A stretch of 64,000 nt of DNA, from contig NC_053039.3 in the NCBI RefSeq assembly GCF_002575655.3, forward strand, positions 45,943,290-46,007,289. Direction: 5' to 3'. The notes beneath the pieces were generated by a model that was given only the letters and a program-made list of their open reading frames with translations, was not told the origin of the DNA and ran no database searches. Origin of the DNA: Aegilops tauschii subsp. strangulata (lineage: Eukaryota; Streptophyta; Magnoliopsida; Poales; Poaceae). The position numbers were made by a program, and so were the translations under genes. This document shows, one piece after another, positions 22,614 through 33,426 of the stretch. The first letter of the stretch is position 1. Every line of letters starts with the position of its first letter.

Positions 22614-25600
22614 CTAACGGGTCTTGGCTTGACCACCACCTACGGCAGGCGACGCACTCGCGCGTGACGTGGTGCTGGAGGTGCGGTCAGGCTGAGGCTG
22701 GCCGGCTGCTCCACCAGCCGGCTCGGCGTCTTCACCCTCCTCCTCCTCTTCTTCACCCTCATCGCTGGAGTCGATCTCCTCCGCCGAATCTTCGCCATGT
22801 TCTGGGTCCAGCCCGAACCACTCCTCCGGCTGGGCGACTCCATTGTCGTCCACCTCGGGGGCGAAGACGCTAGTGTCGGTGTAGTCGGCGATCGCCGAAG
22901 CCCGCCGAATGATGGCCGGCCGCGCCGGCTCCAGCTCCGTGTCGGCTTGCTGCCGCCAGGTAGCCAGCTGGTCCAGGCTCAGGCCGGGATACCAGGCCTT
23001 GACGAACTCCAGCGCCCGCCTGGCGCCGGAGCGAGCCGCCGAGGCCTTCCAAGCCTCGAAGCGGCCGACTGCCACCTCCAGCCAGTCGGCAGTCCGACTG
23101 GGGGTGCGAGGGACCACTTGGTCGGGCCAGAGGGCGGCCAAGACCTGCGACCCGGCACGCTGAAGCCGGCGGAGCAGCCGGTGAGCCGGCTGGATGCGAG
23201 CCTGGATCGCCAGGAGCTGTTCCTCCAGCGAGCGGCCGGCGGTTGGCGAGATCTCAAAGCCAGCCTGCCTTCGCGCTTGGCGACGGGCCTCGATGGTCTG
23301 GTTGGCAGCAGTAGAATAGCCGGGGAAATACTCTGTGCAAGAAGAAAGGAAGAGAAGAACACCAAAATCAGAAAGCAAGCCAAAGTGGCAGACGGCAAGA
23401 AAGGACGGAGAGATAGGCGGCTTACCGTCAACCAGATCTTCGATCTGGCCGTAGCCAGAGACCAGAGTCTGCCTGGCCTCAGCCCAGCCAGCCGCCTCCG
23501 TCTCGAACTCGGCCTGGAGAGTGGCTTCGCGATCCTGCGCAGCCTTCAGCGCCGCCTTGTGGCCTTCCTCCTGGTCGGCCAGCTTCTTGACCAGGCGGTC
23601 GTGCTCCTGCACCAAGGCGGCGAGCTCGGCATCCTTGGCACGAAGAGCAGTCTGGGACTCCCCCAACTGTGCCCTCAGACTGGCGTTGGCCGCTGCAGAG
23701 ACGGCAGAAGAAGAAGAACAGTAAGAAGTCGTCAAGGAAGATCCGACCCGACTACTCAGCAGTCGGCCCGAATCTCGGGGACTACACCCAGTGGGTGCGC
23801 TGACGCGCCCCCACATGAGATAAAGATCAAGTCACGTACCTCGGCTCTCAGTAAGGTCGGCGGTCTTCTGAGTCAGCTCCCGAGCCTGGGAGTTGAAGGC
23901 GGCCGCTCGAAGATTGTGGTAGTCCTGCAGGATGGACAGAAGACCGAAGTGAGAACAAAAACAGCAAAGGCAAATCCTCCAAGAAGTTCCAAGCCGCCTG
24001 CTCAGCAGCCGACTCGGAACTCGGGGACTACACCCAGTGGGTGCGCTGACGCGCCCCCACGGAAGAAATCAAGATCAAGAAGAGAAATCAAGATCAAGAA
24101 GAAGCAAGATGGGAATACTAACCCGGATGGCCGCCCGCGTTGCGAGGAACTCGTCGGTGAACTGCCTCAGCGCCGCGGCTTGGCTTTGGAGCCGGGTCCG
24201 GACGTCTTGTGCAGCCACGTTCACTACGGCTGTCCCTCCGCCTGGCGTCCACCCCGAGGTAGCGCTGGCCGCCTCCGCGTCTCGGGCCGACGAGCTGGAG
24301 CCCACGGCCGGCTGTGGCTCCGACGCGGCCTTCCCCGCGCGCCGGCTCGGCGGCACCCGGACCGCCACCTCAGCCCTCGCGGCCGGCTCGCCCTCCGCCG
24401 ACTGTGCAGGCGGCGGATCAGGCCGGCCGCCTTGGGCCGCCCCAGTTGGCGGGGTCGGCTCCGGCGCCTTCTCCAAGATGATGACGTCGTCGCCGCTTCC
24501 CCCCAGCCCTGGCTGGTCGCCGCTGGCTCCCCCTGGCGAGGGCTCCATGACGCGCAGCGGGGTGACCATCAAAACCTCTCCTGCCGCCGCCGCGGCCTCA
24601 ACTTCTGCTTGGGCCCTGGCTGCGGCATCGGCGAGTGCCTTCGCCGCCTCCTCCTCCCGTGCCGCCTGGGCGGCGGCCGCCTTCCGCGCCTCCTCCTCCC
24701 GCGCCTCTCGCTCCACCCGCGCCTCCCGCGCGTTCCTTTCTGTCGCCTCCTGGAGGTCGGCGCGGGGATCCACGCGGCGGGTGGTGCTCCCCGAGCCCCT
24801 TGGCGACTCGACGACGGAGCCGGCAGCCGCCCGCTCAAGTGACAACGGAGCTCTGATCGTTGAAGAAAAGAAACAAAGGTTTCAAGAACCACCAAAGAAA
24901 AGAAAGAAAGAGAGTACGCAAAGAAAGCGAACTTACCCCGACACGGTCTGCTGTTGCTTCACCACCTTGCGGAAGCGAGCCGCCTTCGCGGCCGCCTCTT
25001 CCCGCCTGGTGGCTGCCGCCCCGCCTCTGGGTTTCTTCGTTCGGCTGCCGAACAGACCCTGGGCGGCACGACGCTTCTGCCCTCCGCCCCGAGCAGGCGG
25101 TGCGGCGGAGGAACCCGCGTCGCGTCCAGATGCCGGCTGGCGGCGCGGGACGGCTTCGGCCTCTTCGTCGTCTGGCCAGTCGTCAAAGGTGGCACTGAGC
25201 CCGGAGCCGCCTGCTTCGCCGCAGGCTTGGCCACCTCCCGGCTCGACGTCGTCGTCCATACCGACCACCCTCAGATCGGGGTCATCCAGATCGTGTTCGG
25301 TCCGGTCGGGGACGAATCGGCGCTCCGCGTCTGACCCGCCGGCCGGCCGAAGCAGAGGGCTCTGTCGAAGAACAAGCCGACTAAGTCAGAGTCGGCCAAG
25401 AGGTGCTCGGCAACAAGGCTGAGAGAAAAAGAAGAGACAAGGAGAGCATACCGTAGGCGGCGGGTTGGCTCGGCTGTATGGCTCCTTGCCGAACTGCCAC
25501 TCCACGGAGAGTTTGCAGTTCGCGAGGTAGTTCACCATAAAGGCCACCTCCTCCTGCGGCATCTCCTTATTGCACATCCGGCTCGGATCGAGCTGGCCGC

Positions 25601-26354
25601 TCATCTGACAGATCAGATGAGGCCGGCTCTGGAGCGGAAGAACCCGGCGCGTGACGAATGCGGCCAGAAGATCTGGCCCCGTCAGGCCCTCCGACTGGAC
25701 CATCACCCGCAGTTGGGCGACGGCGGCGTTTCCAGCCGGCGTCAGCGTCACAGCCCGGAAGGACCACTGGGGCAGCCTGCCCGCCGGTGGGCCGGCTAGG
25801 TAAGCCGGCAGGTTGATGTAGTCGCCCCGTGGAGCGATGTTCCGCACGTAGAAGTACGACTTCTGCCACTTCTTCACCGATTGGATCAGCGTGATGACGG
25901 GGAAGGGGTTGTCGGCGACCGATCTCCGCGACGCGATGAAGGCGCCAGTCTGAGCCGGCACGCCCTGCATGCGCGTGCCCAGCTTCGACTGGAAGAACTC
26001 CCCCCAGAGCTCAAGGGTGTGGAGGACGCCGAGGTAGCCCTCGCACAGGGTGACGAAGGCGGACAGCAGCACCACCGCGTTCGGGGTGAGGTGGTGCGGC
26101 TGGAGCTGGTAGAAGTCGAGCCAGAAGCGGAAGAAGGCGCTCACTGGCAGGCCAAAGCCGCGCAAGAAGTGCGAGCGGAAGACCACCCGCTCGCCCTCCT
26201 GCGGCTCCGGCCTGATTTCCCTCGCCGGCGCGCGACGGACCTCCACTTTGTCCGCGCCGGGCAACCGCCGCGTCTGGCGGAGGAACTCGACGTGGTCTTC
26301 GTGCACGTTGGAGCCGTCCCAATCCCCGCCATACTGCTCCGTGGCGGGAGGCAT
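22614..26354 (-). CDS. Antisense spliced accessory gene of Gypsy A, intact
   Basis: Six coding exons joined by GT-AG introns: 26354-25452, 25361-24937, 24852-24123, 23924-23840, 23692-23426, 23332-22614. They total 3129 nt, 1042 codons plus stop, with no internal stop. Introns are 90, 84, 198, 147 and 93 nt with donors GTATGC, GTAAGT, GTTAGT, GTACGT and GTAAGC. Exon 1 (residues 1-301, start MPPATEQYGGDWDG) resembles the plant 'putative gypsy type transposon' domain, as in FLRGFGLPVSAFFRFWLDFY and AFVTLCEGYLGV. Exon 2 is basic near its end (GSRTKKPRGGAAATRREEA, possible nuclear signal). Exon 3 has an Ala/Glu/Arg helix and exons 4-5 a coiled coil. Exon 6 holds KASAARSGARRAL and a Glu-rich tail (DEGEEEEEEGED). 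Function unknown; the exon model is inferred, not observed. Confidence 0.8.
23774..24060 (-). repeat. Pair of identical 41-bp repeats in introns flanking exon 4
   Basis: The 41 bases at 23774-23814 and 24020-24060 are identical and in the same direction. One is in intron 4 and one in intron 3 of the antisense gene. Each starts with CTCGGGGACTAC and is followed by related AAGATCAAG sequence. Exon 4 (85 nt) lies between them. Confidence 0.9.
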
Positions 26355-26490
26355 GGCGAAAGCTAGCGCGGCGGCGGAGGAGCGTGCGGTGGAAGAGCGC
26401 GGCGGCGAGGCGCTGTCGCAAGAGCTGGCAAGAGGAAGAAGACGGTGGAACTAGGAGGAGCGTGCGAGGGCCTGCCGCCCTCCACCTCCC

Positions 26491-26503
26491 CCTACTTATA
26501 GCC
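26491..26503 (-). promoter_or_regulatory. TATA box of the antisense gene, Gypsy A
   Basis: Minus-strand GGCTATAAGTAGG, about 140 bp upstream of the start codon at 26354 and followed by a C/T-rich leader. It lies inside the element, about 440 bp from the 3' LTR, and points away from it. Element B has an equivalent box at 50759-50768. Confidence 0.7.
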
Positions 26504-26939
26504 TCACGAGGCCAAAGAGGCCGGACATGGGGGGGGGGGGAGACGTGGGATTAACTGCGCCCACCCCCCCACGTCTCGCGATTATTGCGCATAAATGCGA
26601 GCCGAAACTGCCGCACGGAACATGCGAGCGGTTTCGGGATACAAAGGATCCGCGCCTGGGCCCGGGCGCGGACGTGGCGGGCCCCTTCCCTGCGGCGACG
26701 TCCCGTCATGCGCGTGGGCCAGCAGGCTTTCCGGCCACGTGGTTCGCAGACGGCCAGTGGCCGGCCCGCGGCCCGGTGCGCGCGCCAGTGGGCTCCCGCC
26801 CTCCGACTCTAGAAGATTTCGACTCAGGCGGCGCGCCTGATCAAGGCCGGCTCCCAGCTGTCGGCTTGTCAAGATAGGAAGCTGATTGAGCTTCCCAACC
26901 CCTACTCCACCTCGAAGCCCAATCAGCTTCGGGGACTAC
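26504..26939 (+). other. Region between antisense promoter and 3' LTR, with PPT
   Basis: G+C-rich, no gene supported. It probably holds the upstream promoter of the antisense gene. It ends with CTTCGGGGACTAC (26927-26939), the PPT next to the 3' LTR. Confidence 0.6.
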
Positions 26940-28127
26940 TGTCGGAGTAAATGGCCACGGGTAGCCTAACCGACTACCCATGGCTCTTTAGAAAAATTAT
27001 CAGGCCTTTGGGCCTCCAAGCACTCCAAGCATTGGGCCGCCTTCCCTGGCCGGCTACCTCTGAAGCCGATTCCCGGAAGGCGACCCAGCCTCAGCAACCC
27101 CTCCCCAGGACGACTACGGGGTGGCCGACTCCAAGAAGCCGGCCAAGAAGAATGCCGACTCCAAGAAGCCGGCCGAGACCACAACCACCAAAGCTGTTCC
27201 CACATAACGGCGACAAGACGGGGTGTGGCCACAGTGCGGCCCACTACCCCCGAAGCCCGAGGCGGGCATGGCTACAGGAGGCCGTACGGGACGGCCGTCT
27301 CCCGTGCGGCTCGGCACTGTAGCCATGCTAGCCTCAACGTCATCCACGACAGACTCCCGTACGGCCCACGGGCGGCTGGCCCCTTCAGCCAGAGAGAGGC
27401 GTGAAGGCGGCCCAGCCTTTCCCAGTCGGCCAAGAGCGTATCCGGCCCCCAGAAGCCGGCTACTCCCTTCCTCGAAGCAGGAGCCCCATTAAGGAGACAA
27501 GACGAGGTAAGGCTACAGTGATAGCCCCCGAGGCGGCCCACTGTAGCCACGCCTGCCTCGACAAAGCCCTCGTCATCAGAGGCGAGGCTACAGTAAGCAG
27601 CCGCCGACAAGACCCTAGGCGGTGGGGCCGGCCTGTCGACCAAGGAGCCGGCAGCTGGCGGGACCCACCAGCCGGCGGGACCCAATTGCCGGCGGAGAAG
27701 CCGGCAAGCGTAGACACTGACGGCTGGGACCAGCTCCCAGTTGGATTACCATTGTACCCCCGGGAGGTAGGCCTATATAAACCCCCCGGAGCACCCATGC
27801 AAAGGGTTGGCCTCTGAGCATAGTTGGCTTCTAGGCATAGCACACCCACCATAGATAGAGAGAAGTAAGAGCTAGCCTTGTTCTTCTTCTCCCTTGAACC
27901 CAAACAGCTCTAGGAGCGATTGTAGCTACCTTTCCCGATCTAGTGATCATGCGGAGACCCCGCAGAGCAGGACTAGGGGTGTTATCTCCTCGGAGAGCCC
28001 CAAACCTGGGTAAGATCCGCCAGCGTGCATGTCTTCGCCTCATCCCGTTTCCAGGCACCAGCGACGTTTTATTGGCTCCCACACAGATAAGCCATCCATT
28101 GGCATATGTCGCACCAACCACCCGACA
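26940..28127 (+). repeat. 3' LTR of Gypsy element A
   Basis: 1188 bp; starts TGTCGGAGTAAATGG and ends CACCCGACA, followed by TSD GACGG. About 18 differences from the 5' LTR by eye, mostly C/T and G/A changes. Confidence 0.93.
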
Positions 28128-30043
28128 GACGGAGCCCTATTTAAAGTGAATGCGGCAGTCTCTAAAGCATAGCCCCAAAATGAAAGCGGTAAATCGGTAA
28201 GAGACATCATAGATCGCACCATATCCAATAGAGTGCGATTACGACGTTCGGACACACCATTTCTCTGAGGTGTTCTAGGCGGCGTGAGTTGTGAAACTAT
28301 TCCACATTTCCTTAAGTGTGTACCAAATTCGTGACTTAAATATTCTCCGCCACGATCTGATCGTAAGAATTTTATTTTCCTGTCACGTTGATTCTCAACT
28401 TCACTCTGAAATTCCTTGAACTTTTCAAAGGTTTCAGACTTGTGTTTCATTAGGTAGACATACCCATATCTACTTAAATCATCAGTGAGAGTGAGAACAT
28501 AACGATATCCTCCGCGAGCCTCAACACTCATTGGACCACACACATCGGTATGTATGATTTCCAATAAGTTGGTTGCTCGCTCCATTGTTCCGGAGAACGG
28601 AGTCTTGGTCATCTTACCCATGAGGCATGGTTCGCACGTGTCAAATGATTCGTAATCAAGAGACTCCAAAAGTCCATCTGCATGGAGCTTCTTCATGCGC
28701 TTGACACCAATGTGACCAAGGCGGCAGTGCCACAAATATGTGGGACTATCGTTATCAACTTTACATCTTTTGGTATTCACACTATGAACATGTGTAACAT
28801 CACGTTCGAGATTCATCAAAAATAAACCATTGACCAGCGGGGCATGACCATAAAACATTTGTCTCAAATAAATAGAACAACCATTGTTCTCGGATTTAAA
28901 TGAGTAGCCATCTTGAATTAAATGAGATCCAGATACAATGTTCATGCTCAAAGCTGGCACTAAATAACAATTATTGAGGTTTAAAACTAATCCCGTGGGT
29001 AGATGCAGAGGTAGCGTGCCGACGGCGATCACATCGACCTTGGAACCATTCCCGACGCGCATCGTCACCTCGTCCTTCGCCAGTCTCCGTTTATTCCGTA
29101 GTTCCTGTTTTGAGTTACAAATATGAGCAACCGCACCGGTATCAAATACCCAGGAGCTACTATGAGTACTGGTAACGTACACATCAATTACATGTATATC
29201 ACATATACCTTTGGTGTTGCCGGCCTTCTTTTCCGCTAAGTATTTGGGGCAGTTCCGCTTCCAGTGACCACTTCCCTTGCAATAAAAGCACTCAGTTTCA
29301 GGCTTGGGTCCATTCTTCGACTTCTTCCTAGTAACTGGTTTACCGGGCGCGGCAACTCCCTTGCCGTCCTTCTTGAAGTTCTTCTTACCCTTGCCCTTCT
29401 TGAACTTAGTGGTTTTATTCACCATCAACACTTGATGTTCTTTTCTGATTTCCACCTCCGCTGATTTCAGCATCGAATATACCTCAGGAATGGTCTTTTC
29501 CATCCCCTGCATATTGTAGTTCATCACAAAGCTCTTGAAGCTTGGTGGAAGCGACTGAAGGATTCTGTCAATGACCGCGTCATCCGGGAGATTAACTCCC
29601 AGCTGAGTCAAGCGGTTGTGCAACCCAGACATTCTGAGTATGTGCTCACTTACAGAACTATTTTCCTCCATTTTACAGCTGAAGAACTTGTCGGAGACTT
29701 CATATCTCTCGACCCGGGCATGAGCTTGGAAAACTAATTTCAGCTCCTCGAACATCTCATATGCTCCATGTTTCTCAAAACGCTTTTGGAGACCCGGTTC
29801 TAAGCTGTAAAGCATGCCGCACTGAACGAGGGAGTAATCATCAGCACGCTGCTGCCAAGCATTCATAACGTCTTGGTTTTCTGGGATTGGTGCTTCACCT
29901 AGCGGTGCTTCTAGGACATAATCTTTCTTGGCTACTATGAGGATGATCCTCAGGTTCCGGACCCAGTCCGTATAGTTGCTGCCATCATCTTTCAGCTTGG
30001 TTTTCTCTAGGAACGCGTTGAAATTGAGGACAACGTTGGCCAT
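28128..30043 (-). pseudogene. Angela-like Gag, protease and integrase half of the polyprotein
   Basis: Reads leftward from ATG 30043 and is open up to the Gypsy A insertion at 28128. Gag occupies about residues 1-230. A CCHC knuckle CFYCKGSGHWKRNC lies near residue 250. The protease has WVFDTGAVAHIC, where copia elements normally have a D-T/S-G active site. A zinc-binding integrase start (LWHCRLGHIGVKRMKK) leads to the catalytic core (HTDVCGPMS, LRSDRGGEY). The frame continues at 14223. This half shows no stop or frameshift, so it was functional until Gypsy A inserted, apart from the break near 12400. Confidence 0.9.
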
Positions 30044-31355
30044 TTGATCTACAAGACATAGTGTAAAGATTTTAGACTAGGTTCATGATAATTAAGTTCA
30101 TCTAATCAAATTATTTAATGAACTCCCACTCAGATAGACATCCCTCTAGTCATCTAAGTGAAACATGATCCGAGTTAACTAGGCCGTGTCCGATCATCAC
30201 GTGAGACGGACTAGTCAAGATCGGTGAACATCTCCATGTTGATCGTATCTTCTATACGACTCATGCTCGACCTTTCGGTCCTCTGTGTTCCGAGGCCATG
30301 TCTGTACATGCTAGGCTCGTCAAGTCAACCTAAGTGTATTGCGTGTGTTTCGAGGCCATGTCTGTACATGCTAGGCTCGTCAACACCCGTTGTATTCGAA
30401 CGTTAGAATCTATCACACCCGATCATCACGTGGTGCTTCGAAACAACGAACCTTCGCAACGGTGCACAGTTAGGGGGAACACTTTTCTTGAAATTATCAT
30501 AAGGGATCATCTTACTTACTACCGTCGTTCTAAGCAAATAAGATGCAAAAACATGATAAACATCACATGCAATCAAATAGTGACATGATATGGCCAATAT
30601 CATTATGCTCCTTTGATCTCCATCTTCGGGGCACCATGATCATCTTCGTCACCGGCATGACACCATGATCTCCATCATCATGATCTCCATCATTGTGTCT
30701 TCATGAAGTCGTCACGCCAACGATTACTTCTACTTCTATGGCTAACGCATTTAGCAACAAAGTAAAGTAATTTACATGGCGTTATTCAATGACACGCAGG
30801 TCATACAAAATAATAAAGACAACTCCTATGGCTCCTGCCGGTTGTCATACTCATCGACATGCAAGTCGTGATTCCTATTACAAGAATATGATCAATCTCA
30901 TACATCACATATATCATTCATCACATCTTCTGGCCATATCACATCACTTAGCACTTGCTGCAAAAACAAGTTAGACGTTCTCTAATTGTTGTTGCAAGTT
31001 TTTACGTGGTATGTAGGTTTCTAGAAAGAACGTTTCTTACCTACGTATGACCACAACGTGATTTGCCAATTTCTATTTACCCTTCATAAGGACCCTTTTC
31101 ATCGAATCCGTTCCGACTAAAGTAGGAGAGACAGACACCCGCTAGCCACCTTATGCAACTAGTGCATGTCAGTCGGTGGAACCTGTCTCACGTAAGCGTA
31201 CGTGTAAGGTCGGTCCGGGCCGCTTCATCCTACAATACTGCCGAAACAAGAAAAGACTAGTAGCGGCAAGAAGAATTGGCAAACTCAACGCCCACAACTG
31301 CTTTGTGTTCTACTCGTGCATAGTAACTACGCATAAACCTGGCTCATGATGCCAC
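30044..31355 (-). other. Angela-like leader and primer-binding site
   Basis: About 1.3 kb of untranslated leader with no gene seen. On the minus strand the sequence next to the 5' LTR (31336-31355) reads GTGGCATCATGAGCCAGG, a variant of the initiator-tRNA-Met primer site. Two 37-bp direct repeats with one mismatch (GTTCCGAGGCCATGTC, then GTTTCGAGGCCATGTC) occur at about 30288-30324 and 30347-30383. Short CATCATGATCTCCAT repeats lie near 30650-30700. Confidence 0.75.
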
Positions 31356-33049
31356 TGTTGGGAATCGTAGCATAATTTTAAAATTTTCCTACGCTCACCA
31401 AGATGCATCTATGGATTATACTAGCAACGAGGGGAAAGGAGTGCATCTACATACCCTTGTAGATCGCGAGCGGAAGCGTTCCAATGAACGTGGATGACGA
31501 AGTCGTACTCGCCGTGATCCAAATCACCGATGACCGAGTGCCGAACGGACGGCACCTCCGCGTTCAACACACGTACGGTGCAGCGACGTCTCCTCCTTCT
31601 TGATCAAGCAAGGGGAACGGAGAGTTTGATGGAGATCCAGCAGCACGACGACGTGGTGGTGGATGTAGCGGGATGCCGGCAGGGCTTCGCCGAGCTTCTA
31701 AGAGAGAGAGAGAGGTGTAGCAGGGGAGGAGGGAGGCGCCCAAGGCTGTAATGTTGCTGCCCTCCCTCCCCCCCTTTTATATAGGCCCCCTGGGAGGGGG
31801 GGCGCCGGCCAAACCCCATCTAGGGTGGGGGGCGGCGGCCAAGGGGGTGCCTTGCCCCCCAAGGCAACTGGGAAGCCCCCCCACCCTAGGGTTTCCAACC
31901 CTAGGCGCATGGGGGGAGGCCCATGGGGGGCGCCCAGCCCACTAGGGGCTGGTTCCCTTCCCACTTCAGCCCACGGGGCCCTCCGGGATAGGTGGCCCCA
32001 CCCGGTGGACCCCCGGGACCCTTCCGGTGGACCCGGTACAATACCAGTAACCCCTGAAACTTTCCTGGTGGCCGAAACTTGACTTCCTATATATAATTCT
32101 TCACCTCCGGACCATTCCGGAACCTGTCGTGACGTCTGGGATCTCATCCGGGACTCCGAACAACTTTCGGGTTTCCGCATACACATATCTCTACAACCCT
32201 AGCGTCACCGAACCTTAAGTGTGTAGACCCTACGGGTTCGGGAGACATGTAGACATGACCGAGACGCCTCTCCGGTCAATAACCAACAGCGGGATCTGGA
32301 TACCCATGTTGGCTCCCACATGTTCCACGATGATCTCATCGGATGAACCACGATGTCGAGGATTCAATCAATCCCGTATACAATTCCCTTTGTTAATCGG
32401 TATGTTACTTGCCCGAGATTCGATCGTCGGTATCCCAAAACCTTGTTCAATCTCGTTACCGGCAAGTCTCTTTACTCGTACCGCAATGCATGATCCCGTG
32501 ACTAACGCCTTAGTCACATAGAGCTCATTATGATGATGCATTACCGAGTGGGCCCAGAGATACCTCTCCGTCACACGGAGTGACAAATCCCAGTCTCGAT
32601 CCGTGCCAACCCAACAGACACTTTCAGAGATACCCGTAGTGTACCTTTATAGTCACCCAGTTACGTTGTGACGTCTGGCACACCCAAAGCACTCCTACGG
32701 TATCCGGGAGTTGCACGATCTCATGGTCTAAGGAAAAGATACTTGACATTGGAAAAGCCGATCTTTTATGCTATGCTTAGGATTGGGTCTTGTCCATCAC
32801 ATCATTCTCCTAATGATGTGATCCCGTTATCAACGACATCCAATGTCCATAGTCAGAAAACCATGACTATCTGTTGATCAACGAGCTAGTCAACTAGAGG
32901 CTTACTAGGGACACGTTGTGGTCTATGTATTCACACATGTATTACGATTTCCGGATAACACAATTATAGCATGAACAATAGACAATTACCATGAACAAAG
33001 AAATATAATAATAACCATTTATTATTGCCTCTAGGGCATATTTCCAACA
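31356..33049 (-). repeat. 5' LTR of Angela-like element
   Basis: 1694 bp, TGTTGGAAATATGCC to CCCAACA in sense. It lacks an approximately 20-bp segment near 32758 that is present in the partner. A minus-strand TATA box (CCTATATAAAAGG) is at 31773-31785, placing transcription start roughly 390 bp before the LTR end. Confidence 0.92.
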
Positions 33050-33426
33050 GAAGCGACAGCCCACGGTCTCCCGCTCCAGCGCTGAGGCAGAGTATCGGGC
33101 CATGGTTAACGCCGTGGCCAAATGCTCTTGGCTATGTCAACTACTCCAGGAGTTGCTTTGTGATGTTCACAAGGCCACTCTTGTCTACAGCGATAACGTT
33201 AGCGCGGTCTACCTCTCCACAAACCCGGTGCACCATCGACGTACGAAGCATATTGAGCTCGATATTCACTTTGTGTGTGTGCAGGTTGCCCTTGGCCGTA
33301 TTCGGGTTCTCCACGTTCCGACGTCACAGCAGTTTGCTGACGTGATGACTAAGGGATTGCCTACTCCCATTTTTCAGGAGTTTCGGTCCAGTCTCTGTGT
33401 CTCCGGCGACGCTTCAACCGCGAGGG
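33050..33426 (+). pseudogene. copia X RNase H end (interrupted gene resumes)
   Basis: After the duplicated GAAGC, the copia X frame resumes directly: SRSSAEAEYRAMVNAVAKC, then DNVSAVYLSTNPVHHRRTKH and ADVMTKGLPTPIFQEF, the conserved end of copia RNase H. It stops in CGCGAGGG, the start of the G-rich PPT, where the Athila-group composite is inserted. The PPT resumes at 45393. Confidence 0.9.

Larger units (their letters stand above)
14224..28127 (+). mobile_element. Gypsy element A (Tat lineage) with antisense spliced gene
   Basis: Complete 13.9-kb plus-strand element in the Angela-like pol, with perfect TSD GACGG (14219-14223 and 28128-28132). LTRs are 14224-15410 and 26940-28127. Order: LTR, primer-binding site, gag, protease, UAG, RT, RNase H, second RNase H, integrase, antisense multi-exon gene, PPT, LTR. 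Two RNase H domains and an antisense extra gene before the 3' LTR are hallmarks of the plant Tat lineage (RIRE2, Grande, Retand, Ogre relatives). The LTRs differ by roughly 18 substitutions by eye, about 1.5 percent. The family name was not recognised. Confidence 0.93.
10406..33049 (-). mobile_element. Angela/BARE-like Copia element, split by Gypsy element A
   Basis: Complete minus-strand LTR element inserted in copia X RNase H, with perfect TSD GAAGC (10401-10405 and 33050-33054). LTRs are 10406-12122 and 31356-33049. The gag-pol runs leftward from 30043 to about 12155 and is split by Gypsy A (14224-28127). With A removed, the element is about 8.7 kb, normal for this group. LTR sequence (sense start TGTTGGAAATATGCCCTAGAGGC) and Gag start (MANVVLNFNAFLEKTK) match the Angela/BARE/WIS assemblage of Triticeae. 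Confidence 0.92.

Noticed and set aside
22797..24842. Long plus-strand open frame (about 680 codons) opposite the antisense gene of element A
   Set aside because: It spans exons and introns of the minus-strand gene alike, has no recognisable domain, and lies in very G+C-rich DNA where stops are rare. Best explained as a shadow of the real exons.
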